Shown here: positions 1 to 8,022 of the stretch, piece by piece | Position numbering within the stretch: position 1 is the stretch's first letter | Layout: each line of letters opens with the position of its first letter | Assembly: GCA_017983795.1 (NCBI GenBank) | Contig: JAGOAS010000001.1 | Location: 186,001-250,000, forward strand | Origin: Piscinibacter sp. | GTDB lineage: Bacteria > Pseudomonadota > Gammaproteobacteria > Burkholderiales > Burkholderiaceae_C | Reading direction: 5' to 3' | DNA length: 64,000 nt | Notes under the pieces: generated by a model | The model's database searches: none | What the model saw: the letters and a program-made list of their open reading frames with translations, nothing else | Told to the model about the DNA's origin: nothing | Program-made: the position numbers and the translations under genes

Positions 1-1
1 C

Positions 2-355
2 AACGACACCATCGTGCGCTTCGCGATGATCGAGACCGCGCAGGCGCTCGACAACCTCGACGCCATCCTCGGCGTCGAAGGCCTGGACGCGATCTACATC
101 GGCCCCTCGGACCTGTCGCTGGCGCTGGGCTGCAAGCCGCAGTTCGACGACGTCGAGCCCAAGGTGGCGCAGGCCATCGACCACATCGTCGCGCGCGCCA
201 AGGCGCATGGCGTGGTGGCCGGCATCCACAACGGCCGCAGCGACGTCGCCAAGGCGCGCATCGCCCGTGGCTTCCGCTTCGTGACGGTGAGCTCGGACGC
301 GCGCCTGATCGCGGCGGGTTCACAACAGGTGCTGGCCGAGATGCGCCAGCGCTGA
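2..355 (+). CDS. garL: HpcH/HpaI-family aldolase, 3' part (GarL-like)
   Basis: Only the C-terminal ~117 residues are inside the window; the open frame runs in from base 2 without a start. The visible stretch has the class II HpcH/HpaI aldolase signature: MIETAQALDNLDAI followed by IYIGPSDLSLALG, then a C-terminal HNG and a final helix. These metal-dependent enzymes cleave 2-keto-hydroxyacids to pyruvate plus an aldehyde. The next gene, 19 bases on, is a tartronate semialdehyde reductase, so this aldolase may be GarL, which splits 5-keto-4-deoxy-D-glucarate into pyruvate and tartronate semialdehyde, the reductase's substrate. The family is clear; the substrate is inferred only from that neighbour. 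HpaI or a related aldolase remains possible. Confidence 0.8.
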   Translation, partial: NDTIVRFAMIETAQALDNLDAILGVEGLDAIYIGPSDLSLALGCKPQFDDVEPKVAQAIDHIVARAKAHGVVAGIHNGRSDVAKARIARGFRFVTVSSDARLIAAGSQQVLAEMRQR

Positions 356-374
356 ACGAAGAAAGGACATCACC

Positions 375-1256
375 ATGAAGCTGGGATTCATCGGCCTCGG
401 GATCATGGGTGCGCCCATGGCAGGCCATCTGCGTGCCGCCGGGCATGACTTGTTCGTCAACACGCGCAGCCAGGTGCCGCAGGCCTTGCGCGACGCCGGC
501 GCGGTGGCCTGCGCCTCGCCCAAGGAAGTGGCGCAGCGCGCCGACGTGATCTTCACCATGGTGCCGGACACGCCGGACGTGGAGAAGGTGCTGTTCGCGG
601 AGAACGGCGTGGCGGCGGGACTCTCCAAGGGCAAGACCGTGGTCGACATGAGCTCGATCTCGCCGATCGAGACCAAGGCCTTCGCCAAGAGGATCAACGA
701 ACTCGGCTGCGACTACCTGGATGCACCGGTGTCGGGTGGCGAAGTCGGTGCCAAGGCCGCAAGCCTGACCATCATGGTCGGCGGTCCGCAGGCCGCGTTC
801 GATCGCGTGCTGCCGCTCTTCCAGCTGATGGGCAAGAACATCACCCTGGTGGGCGGCAATGGCGACGGCCAGACCACCAAGGTGGCCAACCAGATCATCG
901 TGGCGCTCAACATCGCGGCGGTGGGCGAAGCGCTGGTCTTCGCCAGCAAGGCCGGCGCCGACCCGGCCAAGGTGCGGCAGGCGCTGATGGGCGGCTTCGC
1001 GGCCAGCCGCATCCTCGAAGTGCATGGCGAGCGCATGATCAAGCGCACGTTCAATCCGGGCTTCAGGATCCAACTGCACCAGAAGGACCTGAACCTCGCG
1101 CTGCAAGGCGCGAAGCAACTCGGCGTGAGCCTGCCCGGCACGGCCAACGCGGCGCAGCTGATGCAGGCCTGTGCGGCGCACGGGCTGGCCGACAGCGATC
1201 ACTCGGCGCTGGTGCGTGCCTTGGAGATCCTCGCCAGGCACGAGGTCGCTGCGTAG
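375..1256 (+). CDS. garR: 2-hydroxy-3-oxopropionate (tartronate semialdehyde) reductase
   Basis: The 293-residue protein is a full-length member of the 3-hydroxyisobutyrate dehydrogenase superfamily. The N-terminus MKLGFIGLGIMGAPMAGHL is the NAD(P) Rossmann motif GxGxMGxxM. DAPVSGGEVGA near residue 116 is the substrate-binding loop, and the catalytic lysine lies in KVANQIIV near residue 170. The enzyme reduces tartronate semialdehyde to D-glycerate, in glucarate/galactarate breakdown (GarR) or the glyoxylate carboligase route (GlxR). An AAAGGA ribosome site lies 8 bases before the ATG. It probably shares a transcript with the upstream aldolase. The choice between GarR and GlxR rests on that neighbour. 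Confidence 0.88.
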   Translation: MKLGFIGLGIMGAPMAGHLRAAGHDLFVNTRSQVPQALRDAGAVACASPKEVAQRADVIFTMVPDTPDVEKVLFAENGVAAGLSKGKTVVDMSSISPIETKAFAKRINELGCDYLDAPVSGGEVGAKAASLTIMVGGPQAAFDRVLPLFQLMGKNITLVGGNGDGQTTKVANQIIVALNIAAVGEALVFASKAGADPAKVRQALMGGFAASRILEVHGERMIKRTFNPGFRIQLHQKDLNLALQGAKQLGVSLPGTANAAQLMQACAAHGLADSDHSALVRALEILARHEVAA

Positions 1257-1286
1257 CTTCGGTAACACGACTGAGTTGCCTCAATC

Positions 1287-1303
1287 CCGACCGTGGCGGT
1301 CGG
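1287..1303 (+). terminator. Perfect 7-bp hairpin after garR
   Basis: CCGACCG-TGG-CGGTCGG is a perfect 7-bp stem with a 3-base loop, 30 bases after the garR stop. It is followed by TTGT rather than a real T-tract, so it would be a weak intrinsic terminator at best. It may instead be the first stem of the leader described next. Confidence 0.35.
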
Positions 1304-1305
1304 TT

Positions 1306-1391
1306 GTCCCCGGAGACCCTTTGATCCACCGCAAGACGGTGCTTCGAGGGGCAAGAGACATTCCGCTCCATCAAAGAGCACAACCGGGGAC
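1306..1391 (+). promoter_or_regulatory. Nested, foldable leader before the Crp/Fnr-type gene
   Basis: Three nested or serial complementary pairs are visible: GTCCCCGG (1306-1313) with CCGGGGAC (1384-1391); CTTTGAT (1319-1325) with ATCAAAG (1370-1376); and an inner hairpin CACCG (1327-1331)/CGGTG (1337-1341). Together they make a multi-branched fold. The 3' arm of the outer stem is the purine-rich stretch just before a TTG start at 1397, so folding could mask the ribosome site. TTGATCCACCGCAA (1321-1334) also resembles the Fnr/Crp half-site layout TTGAT-N4-ATCAA (8 of 10 fixed positions), compatible with autoregulation. I do not recognise a known riboswitch class. Confidence 0.4.
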
Positions 1392-1396
1392 TGCGA

Positions 1397-2170
1397 TTGG
1401 AAACCCACACCACCCTCAGCGGCGTCGGCGCTCGGCCGATGCGTCCGTTGCGGCCGCGTCGTGTGGCGCCGGGCTCTGAGCCCGCGCCCGTCGCCGGCGG
1501 CAGTGCCTTCTGGGCCGCAGTTCTCGGGCCCGCCTTGCCCGCCGATGTCGTCGCCGAATTGCAGGAGCTGGCGCAGGTGCGCGAGCTGCCGGCCGGCAGC
1601 CTGCTGGTGTCGAGCCGCGAACCCGCGCGTGACCTCTGCCTGATCGCCCGCGGCGACGCGGCGCTGGGCAGCGCGCCGGCCGACGGCAGCTTCCAGCCCG
1701 AGCGCAGCGTGCAGGGCCCGGCTTGGCTGGACGCGAGCAGCGCCTGGCTGGGCGCCGCACCCGCGCAGGATGCCGTGGCGGTGTCGGACGTGACCCTGGT
1801 CAGCGTGCCGCGCGCCGATGTGCAGGCCCTGATGCAGCGTCATCCGGAACTGGCACGGCGGCTCGTGGTGACGCTGGCGCGCCAGGTGCAGTCGCTCACG
1901 GTGGCCACGCACGACCTGATGCACAAGGACGCCGAGGGCCGCTTCGCCGCGTGGCTGCTGCAGCGCTGCTGCAGCGAAGCGGCGAGCGACGGCAGCGTCA
2001 CGGTGTCGCTTACCGAGCGCAAGCGCGACATCGCTTCGCAGCTCGCGATCACGCCCGAGACGCTGTCGCGCCTGCTGCGCCAGCTCAGCCGCAAGGGCCT
2101 GATCGCCGTGGCCGGCTACACCGTGAAGGTGCTGGACGTGGCCGCGCTGCGCGCGCTGGCCGGCGTCTGA
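1397..2170 (+). CDS. Crp/Fnr-family transcriptional regulator
   Basis: This is a 257-residue regulator with an N-terminal cyclic-nucleotide-binding-like beta-roll (about residues 40-150) and a C-terminal Crp-type winged helix. The recognition region reads ERKRDIASQLAITPETLSRLLRQLSRKGLI. The N-terminus has no cysteine cluster, so an Fnr-type oxygen-sensing iron-sulfur cluster is unlikely; the ligand is unknown. The chosen start is TTG at 1397, preceded by GGGGA; an in-frame ATG at 1439 would give 243 residues but has no ribosome site. The 3' end overlaps the convergent xdhC by 55 bases. It may control garLR, xdh or itself; nothing in the sequence decides this. Confidence 0.85.
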   Translation: METHTTLSGVGARPMRPLRPRRVAPGSEPAPVAGGSAFWAAVLGPALPADVVAELQELAQVRELPAGSLLVSSREPARDLCLIARGDAALGSAPADGSFQPERSVQGPAWLDASSAWLGAAPAQDAVAVSDVTLVSVPRADVQALMQRHPELARRLVVTLARQVQSLTVATHDLMHKDAEGRFAAWLLQRCCSEAASDGSVTVSLTERKRDIASQLAITPETLSRLLRQLSRKGLIAVAGYTVKVLDVAALRALAGV

Positions 2171-3081
2171 GCCTCGGCGCGGCTGCTCGCCACGAGCAGC
2201 TGCGCCACCACCGACGCCGCGATCACCTCGGGCTCCTTGCCCTCCACCCCCGCCACGCCGATCGGGCAGGTGAGGCGTGCGATCGCTTCGGGTGCGAGCC
2301 CCAGGGTCTCGAAGCGGTGGATGAAGCGCGCGCGCTTCGTCTTGGAGCCGATCAGGCCGAAGAAGGCGAAGTCGTTGCGCTTCAGGATCGCCGCCGAGAT
2401 GCGCAGATCCAGGTCGTGGCGGTGCGTCAGCACGAGGAAGAACGTGCCCTTCGGCGCTTCGTCGACCTCGGCTTCCGGCGCGTCGACGGCGATCACGCGC
2501 GTGTGGGCCGGAGTATCGGCCGCGGGCGGAAACTGATCGTCGCGCTCGTCGATCCAGTCGATCCGCACGTTGAGCGGCGCCAGCGCGCGCACGATGGCGC
2601 GGCCCACGTGGCCGGCGCCATAGAGCTGCAGATGAAAGCGCGGCGCGGCCAGCGGCCAGGCGGCGAGCGCCTTGGCGTCGAGGCGAGAGAAGGCCAGCGT
2701 CACCGCGCCGCCGCAGCACTGGCCGAGTGCGGGGCCGAGCGGGTAGTGGACTGAGACACTCCCACCCCGTTCGCCCTGAGCCTGTCGAAGGGCCGTGCGT
2801 GGCTCGCCGGGGGCTTCGACAAGCTCAGCCCGAACGGAAGGGAGCTCAGCCCGAACGGAAGCGAACTCATCTCGAACGGACGCCAGCATCTGCCGCGCAC
2901 GCGCGATCGCCTTCAGCTCCAGATGCCCGCCGCCTATCGTGCCCTCGCAGCGCGTGGCGCTCACCAGCATGCGCGCGCCGGCCTCGCGCGGCGCCGAGCC
3001 GAGGGCTTCGCTCACTTCGACGAGCACGGCGGGCTCGCCCCGGGCGAGCCAGGCAGCGGCGAGATTGCGCAGCGCATTCAT
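2116..3081 (-). CDS. xdhC: Xanthine dehydrogenase accessory protein XdhC
   Basis: XdhC binds the molybdenum cofactor, supports its sulfuration and inserts it into the XdhB subunit. The 321-residue protein has the N-terminal XdhC/CoxI domain (ALGSAPREAGARMLV, then GTIGGGHLELKAIA), the metal-site-like LGQCCGG, and a C-terminal Rossmann part (QLYGAGHVGRAIV). Residues about 68-105 are not XdhC-like: they are encoded by a REP-type palindrome plus tandem heptads (SVRAELP, SVRAELV) inserted in frame between the two conserved blocks. The start lies one base after the xdhB stop, so it is the last gene of xdhABC. The C-terminal tail runs 55 bases into the convergent regulator gene. Confidence 0.9.
   Translation of the reverse strand: MNALRNLAAAWLARGEPAVLVEVSEALGSAPREAGARMLVSATRCEGTIGGGHLELKAIARARQMLASVRDEFASVRAELPSVRAELVEAPGEPRTALRQAQGERGGSVSVHYPLGPALGQCCGGAVTLAFSRLDAKALAAWPLAAPRFHLQLYGAGHVGRAIVRALAPLNVRIDWIDERDDQFPPAADTPAHTRVIAVDAPEAEVDEAPKGTFFLVLTHRHDLDLRISAAILKRNDFAFFGLIGSKTKRARFIHRFETLGLAPEAIARLTCPIGVAGVEGKEPEVIAASVVAQLLVASSRAEAQTPASARSAATSSTFTV
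2767..2880. repeat. REP-like palindrome with tandem 21-bp units inside xdhC
   Basis: The left arm starts CCGTTCGCCCTGAGCCTG and the right arm ends AAGCTCAGCCCGAACGG (2767-2837); they are imperfect reverse complements. After the right arm, the end unit AGCTCAGCCCGAACGGA is repeated at a 21-bp spacing, with a third, diverged copy ending at 2880. Two more copies of the palindrome lie between genes at 51311-51384 and 61053-61123. This copy stays in frame because the units are multiples of three and contain no minus-strand stop. Confidence 0.88.
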
Positions 3082-3082
3082 C

Positions 3083-5443
3083 TCACGCGGCCTTCCTCAC
3101 CGCCTCGACCGCGCGCAGGATCGCTTCGCCCGTGGCCGGCGCCGACAGCGGCGGATCGACGCGGTGCGCGCCGACCGACGAGATCGCATCGCGGATCGCG
3201 AAGAACACCGAGAAGGGCAGCAGCAGGGGCGGCTCGCCCACCGCCTTGCTGCGGTGGATGCTGTCCTCGGCGTTGTCGTTCTCGAACAGGCGCACGCGGA
3301 AGTCGGCCGGGCAGTCGTTGGCGGTGGGGATCTTGTAGGTGCTGGGCGCGTGCGTCATCAGCATGCCGCTTTGCGGATGCCACACCAGCTCTTCCATCGT
3401 CAGCCAGCCCATGCCCTGGATGAAGGCGCCTTCGACCTGACCGATGTCGATGGCCGGGTTGAGCGAGCGGCCCACGTCGTGCAACACGTCGGCGCGCAAG
3501 AGCTTCCACTCGCCGCTCAGCGTGTCCACCAGCACCTCGCTCACCGCCGCGCCGTAGGCGAAGTAGTAGAAGGGCCGGCCCTGCAGCGTGTCGCGGTCCC
3601 AGCTCAGGCCGGGGGTGGCGTAGAAGCCGTCCGACCAGAGCTGCACGCGCTCGTGATAAGCCCTGGTCACCAGCTCGGCGAAGGGCAGGGTGATGCCGTT
3701 GACCTCCACCTGCCCGCCACCGAAGCGCACGGCCGCGGCCGTGCCGCCGAACAGCTGCGCGGCGCAGGCGGCGAGGCGCTCGCGGATCTGGCGCGCCGCG
3801 TCCTGCGCGGCCTTGCCGTTCAGGTCGCTGCCGGTGGAGGCAGCGGTGGCCGAAGTGTTGGCGACCTTGTGCGTGTCGGTGGCCGTCACGCGCACGCTCT
3901 CGAAGGGCATGCCCAGCTCGTGCGCCACCACCTGCGCCACCTTGGTATTCAGGCCCTGGCCCATCTCGGTGCCGCCGTGGTTCACGAGGATGGAGCCGTC
4001 GCTGTAGACGTGCACCAGCGCGCCGGCCTGGTTGAAGTGCTTGACGTTGAAGGAGATGCCGAATTTCACCGGCGTGAGCGCGAGGCCGCGCTTGAGCACC
4101 GGGCTGGTCGCGTTGAACGCGGCCACCTGGGCGCGGCGCACGCGGTAGTCGCTCGTGGCTTCGAGCTCGGCCACCAGCGCGTGGATGACGTTGTCCTCCA
4201 CCTTCTGGCCGTAGGGCGTGGTCTGGCCCTGGCCGTAGAAGTTGATGCGCCGCACGTCCAGCGCATCCTTGCCCAGCGCGCGTGCGATCGAATCGAGGAT
4301 GCGCTCGATGGCGATCGCCCCCTGCGGCCCGCCGAAGCCGCGGAAGGCGGTGTTGCTCTGTGTGTTGGTCTTGGCGCAGAAGCCGTGCATGGCGACGTCG
4401 GGCAGCCAGTAGGCGTTGTCGAAGTGGCACAGTGCGCGCGTCATCACCGGGCCGGAGAGATCGGCCGAATGGCCGGCGCGCGAGACCATGGTGATCTCGG
4501 CGCCGAGCACGCGCCCCGCGTCGTCGTAGCCGACCTCGGCCTCGTACCAGAAGCAGTGGCGCCGGCCGGTGATCAGGAAGTCGTCGTCGCGGTCCAGGCG
4601 CAGCTTGACGGGGCGGCCGAGCCGGCGCGCCGCCACTGCGGCGACGCAGGCGAACAGCGCCGACTGCGATTCCTTGCCGCCGAAGCCGCCGCCCATGCGC
4701 CGGCACTCCACCTGCACGTGGTGCGCGTGCAGGCCCAGCGCATGCGCCACCAGGTGCTGCATCTCGCTGGGGTGCTGGGTCGAGCAGTGCACCCGCATGC
4801 CCCCGTCCTCGCCGGGGATGGCGTAGCTGATCTGGCCTTCCAGGTAGAACTGCTCCTGGCCGCCGACCTGGAAGCGCTCCTTCAGGCGATGCGGCGCGGC
4901 GGCTATCGCCGCGCGTGCGTCGCCGCGCTGCAGGTGCATGGGCGGCAGCACGTACTGGCCCTGCGCATGCGCTTCGAGCGGCGCAATCACGGCCGGCAGC
5001 GGCTCGATCTGCAGCACCGCCTTGGCCTGGGCCGCGGCGCGGCGCGCGGCCTCGCGCGTGCGGGCGATCACGGCGAAGACCGGTTGGCCGAGATAGCGCA
5101 GTTCGCTGGTCCACGAACCATCGTCCTGCCGGACGATGGGGGCGAGGATGGGGTCGTCCTTGACGATCGAGCCGCAGTCGTTGGTGCCGGGAATGTCGGC
5201 CGCCGTCAGCACGGCCACCACGCCGGGCAGGGCGCGCAGCGTGTCGAGGGCGATGCCCTTCAGCCGCCCGTGCGCCACCGGCGAGAGGCCCAGCGCGCAG
5301 TGCAGCGTGCCGGCGAGTTCGGGCAGGTCGTCGATGTAGGCGGCCTCGCCGGCCACGTGCAGGTGCGCCGATTCGTGCGCGCGCACGATGCCGACCTGGG
5401 CGCTCGAGGCGGCGAGCACGGCGGTGTCGACGGGCTTGTTCAT
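3083..5443 (-). CDS. xdhB: Xanthine dehydrogenase, molybdopterin-binding subunit
   Basis: This is the large catalytic subunit, 786 residues, normal for the bacterial XdhB type. It oxidises hypoxanthine to xanthine and xanthine to urate at the Mo centre. Seen: an N-terminal aldehyde-oxidase/Xdh a/b hammerhead domain, RRMGGGFGGKESQ (Mo-cofactor loop), AFRGFGGPQG, GTEMGQGLNTKVAQV and the C-terminal KAVGEPPLLLPFSV, which contains the conserved glutamate of the active site (GEPP). It starts one base after the xdhA stop and ends one base before xdhC, so the three genes are translationally linked. It is cytoplasmic: there is no signal peptide. Confidence 0.95.
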   Translation of the reverse strand: MNKPVDTAVLAASSAQVGIVRAHESAHLHVAGEAAYIDDLPELAGTLHCALGLSPVAHGRLKGIALDTLRALPGVVAVLTAADIPGTNDCGSIVKDDPILAPIVRQDDGSWTSELRYLGQPVFAVIARTREAARRAAAQAKAVLQIEPLPAVIAPLEAHAQGQYVLPPMHLQRGDARAAIAAAPHRLKERFQVGGQEQFYLEGQISYAIPGEDGGMRVHCSTQHPSEMQHLVAHALGLHAHHVQVECRRMGGGFGGKESQSALFACVAAVAARRLGRPVKLRLDRDDDFLITGRRHCFWYEAEVGYDDAGRVLGAEITMVSRAGHSADLSGPVMTRALCHFDNAYWLPDVAMHGFCAKTNTQSNTAFRGFGGPQGAIAIERILDSIARALGKDALDVRRINFYGQGQTTPYGQKVEDNVIHALVAELEATSDYRVRRAQVAAFNATSPVLKRGLALTPVKFGISFNVKHFNQAGALVHVYSDGSILVNHGGTEMGQGLNTKVAQVVAHELGMPFESVRVTATDTHKVANTSATAASTGSDLNGKAAQDAARQIRERLAACAAQLFGGTAAAVRFGGGQVEVNGITLPFAELVTRAYHERVQLWSDGFYATPGLSWDRDTLQGRPFYYFAYGAAVSEVLVDTLSGEWKLLRADVLHDVGRSLNPAIDIGQVEGAFIQGMGWLTMEELVWHPQSGMLMTHAPSTYKIPTANDCPADFRVRLFENDNAEDSIHRSKAVGEPPLLLPFSVFFAIRDAISSVGAHRVDPPLSAPATGEAILRAVEAVRKAA

Positions 5444-5444
5444 C

Positions 5445-6956
5445 TCAAGCTCCCTCGTGCGCCAAGCTGGCGAACACGCTGGTCTGCTGCGGCGACAGCG
5501 GATCCACGGCCCGCGTCTCCAGCCAGAAGCGCATCAGCAGATTGGCGGCCACGCGTGCGCGGTGCTCCGCGCTGGCGCGCATGTCGGTGAGCGGCGTGAA
5601 GTCGCGCGCCAGCGCGGCCTGCGCCGCCGCGACGCTGGCCTCGTTCCAGGGCTGGCCGAGCAGCGCGGCTTCGGCCTGCGCGGCGCGCTTGACGATCGCC
5701 GCCATGCCGCCGAAGGCCAGGTGCACGCTGCGCACCGTCTCGCCGTCGAGCTCGATGGCGAAGCCGGCGCAGACGGCCGAGATGTCGCAGTCGAAGCGCT
5801 TGCTGATCTTGTAGCCGCGCACCTGGCGCGTGGCGGGCAGGGCGGGCACGACGATCGCCTGCAGAAACTCGCCCGGCTCGAGGCGGTTCTTCATGTAGTC
5901 GACGTAGAAGTCGGGCAGCGGCATGCAGCGGATGTGGTGGCCGCGGCGCAGTTCGATCTGCGCGTCCAGCGCCATCAGGATGGGCGCGCCGTCCCCGATC
6001 GGCGAGCCGTTGGCGAGGTTGCCGCCCAGCGTGCCGGCATGGCGGATCGGCGGCGAGGCGAAGCGCAGCCAGACGTCGGTGAGCGCAGGCCAGCGCTTCG
6101 CGAGCGCGCGCCAGGCGTCTTCCAGCGAAGCACCGGCGCCTATGCGCAACTGGCCGTTGCGTTCCTCGATGGCTTGCAGCGCGGCCACGTTGCCGAGATA
6201 GATGAGATCACCCAGCTCGCGGAACTGCTTGTTGACCCACAGGCCGATGTCGGTCGAGCCGGCGAGCAGGCGTGCCTCGGGCTTCGCCTGGCGCAGCTCG
6301 GCCAGCGCCTCCAGCGTCTTCGGCGCGAAGAAGCGGCCGCCCGGCGCGGCGTACTCGAAGGTCTCGTCCGACTGCATGCTGCGCAGCGCGGCCAGCACCG
6401 GCGCGGTGTCCAGCGTGGCGGCGGGCAGCTCGAACATGCGCTGCCCGGCGTCGAGGATGGGCCGGTAGCCGGTGCAGCGGCACAGGTTGCCCGAGAGTTC
6501 GTCGGCCAGCGCCTGGCGGCTCGGCGTCGCGCCGCACGCGCGATGGCGCTCGTAGCTCTCCCACAGGCTCATCACGAAGCCCGGCGTGCAGAAGCCGCAT
6601 TGCGAGCCGTGGCACTCCACCATGGCCTGCTGCACCGGGTGCAGCGGCTGCTGCGGCGCGATGGCCTTCAGGTCTTCCACGCTGAACAGCGCCTTGCCGT
6701 CCAGCGTGGGCAGAAACTGGATGCAGGCGTTGACCGTCTGCAGCTTCAGCCCGCGCACCGCGTCGGCGTCGCCCGGCCCGGCCGGCGTGCCGATCACCAC
6801 CGTGCAGGCGCCGCAGTCGCCCTCGTTGCAGCCCTCCTTGGTGCCGGTGCAGCGGGCGTCCTCGCGCAGCCAGTCGAGCACGCTGCGCGTGGCCGCCACG
6901 CCGTCGACCTCGACGATCTGGCCTCGGTGGAAGAAGCGGATGGGGCGGCTGGACAT
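5445..6956 (-). CDS. xdhA: Xanthine dehydrogenase, FAD/2Fe-2S subunit
   Basis: The 503-residue small subunit passes electrons from the Mo site in XdhB through two 2Fe-2S clusters to FAD and NAD+. The first cluster motif is CTGTKEGCNEGDCGAC and the second is QCGFCTPGFVMS with CRCTGYRPI. The C-terminal half is the FAD-binding fold (LLAGSTDIGLWV and GGNLANGSPIGD). The ATG at 6956 (MSSRPIRFF) was chosen because the family starts here; the frame stays open upstream to 7034 but that stretch looks non-coding and holds the divergent promoter region. It is the first gene of xdhABC, read away from the LysR gene. Confidence 0.94.
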   Translation of the reverse strand: MSSRPIRFFHRGQIVEVDGVAATRSVLDWLREDARCTGTKEGCNEGDCGACTVVIGTPAGPGDADAVRGLKLQTVNACIQFLPTLDGKALFSVEDLKAIAPQQPLHPVQQAMVECHGSQCGFCTPGFVMSLWESYERHRACGATPSRQALADELSGNLCRCTGYRPILDAGQRMFELPAATLDTAPVLAALRSMQSDETFEYAAPGGRFFAPKTLEALAELRQAKPEARLLAGSTDIGLWVNKQFRELGDLIYLGNVAALQAIEERNGQLRIGAGASLEDAWRALAKRWPALTDVWLRFASPPIRHAGTLGGNLANGSPIGDGAPILMALDAQIELRRGHHIRCMPLPDFYVDYMKNRLEPGEFLQAIVVPALPATRQVRGYKISKRFDCDISAVCAGFAIELDGETVRSVHLAFGGMAAIVKRAAQAEAALLGQPWNEASVAAAQAALARDFTPLTDMRASAEHRARVAANLLMRFWLETRAVDPLSPQQTSVFASLAHEGA

Positions 6957-7025
6957 GGGCGTGCGGGAGTGAGCGGGTTCAGCGCGAAGGTACGCCGATC
7001 CGGTGCGAAGTGGATACGGTGTGCC

Positions 7026-7040
7026 TGATAACACCTATCA
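7026..7040. promoter_or_regulatory. Likely LysR operator between xdhA and lysR
   Basis: TGATA-ACACC-TATCA is a perfect inverted repeat with the T-N11-A layout typical of LysR-family sites. It lies 10 bases before the LysR ATG and 70 bases before the divergent xdhA start, the classic place for a regulator that represses itself and activates the opposite operon. No biochemical support is available here. Confidence 0.6.
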
Positions 7041-7050
7041 TCGAAGCAAT

Positions 7051-8022
7051 ATGGCGGAGCGCAACGATTTCGACAAGATCGAGCTTCATCTCATCCGGGT
7101 GTTGCAGACCTTGATCACCGAACGCAGCGTCTCCCGTGCCGCCATGCGCCTGCGCAGCACGCAGCCGGCGGTGAGCGCCCAGCTCAAGCGGCTGCGCGCG
7201 CTCACCGGCGATCCGCTGCTGGTGCGCTCGGGCAACGGCATGACGCCCACCGAGACGGCCCTGCAACTGCTGGAGCCGGCCAGCCGCCTGCTGCAGGACG
7301 CCGACCGGCTGTTCAGCCCCAGGGCCCGCGCGCGCGGCTTCGCGCCCGCCGAGACGGCGCTGACCTTCCGCATCGCCGCGAGCGACTACCTCGACCCGCT
7401 CTTCCTGCCCGAGCTGGTGGCGCATCTCAAGCACGAGGCGCCGCAGGCGCGGCTCGAGCTGCTGCCGCTGTCGGGCGCCTTCGACTACCGGCGCAGCCTG
7501 GCGCAGGGCCAGGTCGACCTGGTGATCGGCAACTGGCTGGAGCCGCCGGGCGAGCTGCACCTGGGCCGGCTGATGTCCGACGAGATCGTCTGCCTGGTGG
7601 CCGAGGATCACCCGGCCGCGCGCATGACGGCGCGCGCCTGGACGCCCGAGCGCTATCTGGAGTGCCAGCATGTCGCGCCCACGCCGCTGCACGGCAATAC
7701 GCCCGGCGTGATCGACGAGCACCTCGCCTCGCTGGGCCTGCGCCGTGACGTTGTCGTGAAGAGCGCGCACTTCAGCCTCTTCCCGCTGATGGTGGCGGGC
7801 AGCCTGCTGGTGCTCACCACCGGGCGGCTGTTCTGCTCGCGCTACGTCGATTCGCTGCCGGTGCGCATCGTGCGCTGCCCGGTGGCCTTTCCGCCGCTCA
7901 CCTACTACCAGCTCTGGCACGAGCTGACGCATGCCTCGGCGGCGAACCGCTGGCTGCGCGAGCAGGTGCGCGAGGTGGCGCGCAACGTGGCCGGCCATGG
8001 CATGCCCGGGCGGGCGCGATGA
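7051..8022 (+). CDS. LysR-family transcriptional regulator of the purine cluster
   Basis: The 323-residue protein has a LysR winged-helix domain at residues ~8-65 (TERSVSRAAMRLRSTQPAVSAQLKRL as the helix-turn-helix region; the family signature is AxxLxxxQPAVS) and a type 2 periplasmic-binding-like effector domain after ~residue 95. The ATG at 7051 is preferred to an upstream frame start at 7003 because the domain begins directly after MAERNDFDKIE. It diverges from xdhABC and overlaps guaD by 4 bases, so it is cotranscribed with the deaminase and probably the transporter. The effector is likely a purine or purine breakdown product; that is inference from the neighbours. Confidence 0.9.
   Translation: MAERNDFDKIELHLIRVLQTLITERSVSRAAMRLRSTQPAVSAQLKRLRALTGDPLLVRSGNGMTPTETALQLLEPASRLLQDADRLFSPRARARGFAPAETALTFRIAASDYLDPLFLPELVAHLKHEAPQARLELLPLSGAFDYRRSLAQGQVDLVIGNWLEPPGELHLGRLMSDEIVCLVAEDHPAARMTARAWTPERYLECQHVAPTPLHGNTPGVIDEHLASLGLRRDVVVKSAHFSLFPLMVAGSLLVLTTGRLFCSRYVDSLPVRIVRCPVAFPPLTYYQLWHELTHASAANRWLREQVREVARNVAGHGMPGRAR

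Noticed and set aside
2116-2170. The 55-base overlap of the xdhC and regulator 3' ends as a sign of a wrong stop
   Set aside because: Both frames are supported by their upstream domains, and convergent overlaps of this size occur in compact genomes. The overlapping tail of XdhC is probably just an unconserved extension.
2795-5590. A 931-codon open frame on the plus strand, antisense to xdhB/xdhC
   Set aside because: It is a shadow frame. The opposite strand codes for clear xanthine dehydrogenase subunits with all motifs, and the antisense product is a low-complexity His/Ala/Arg/Gly protein typical of GC-rich mirror frames.
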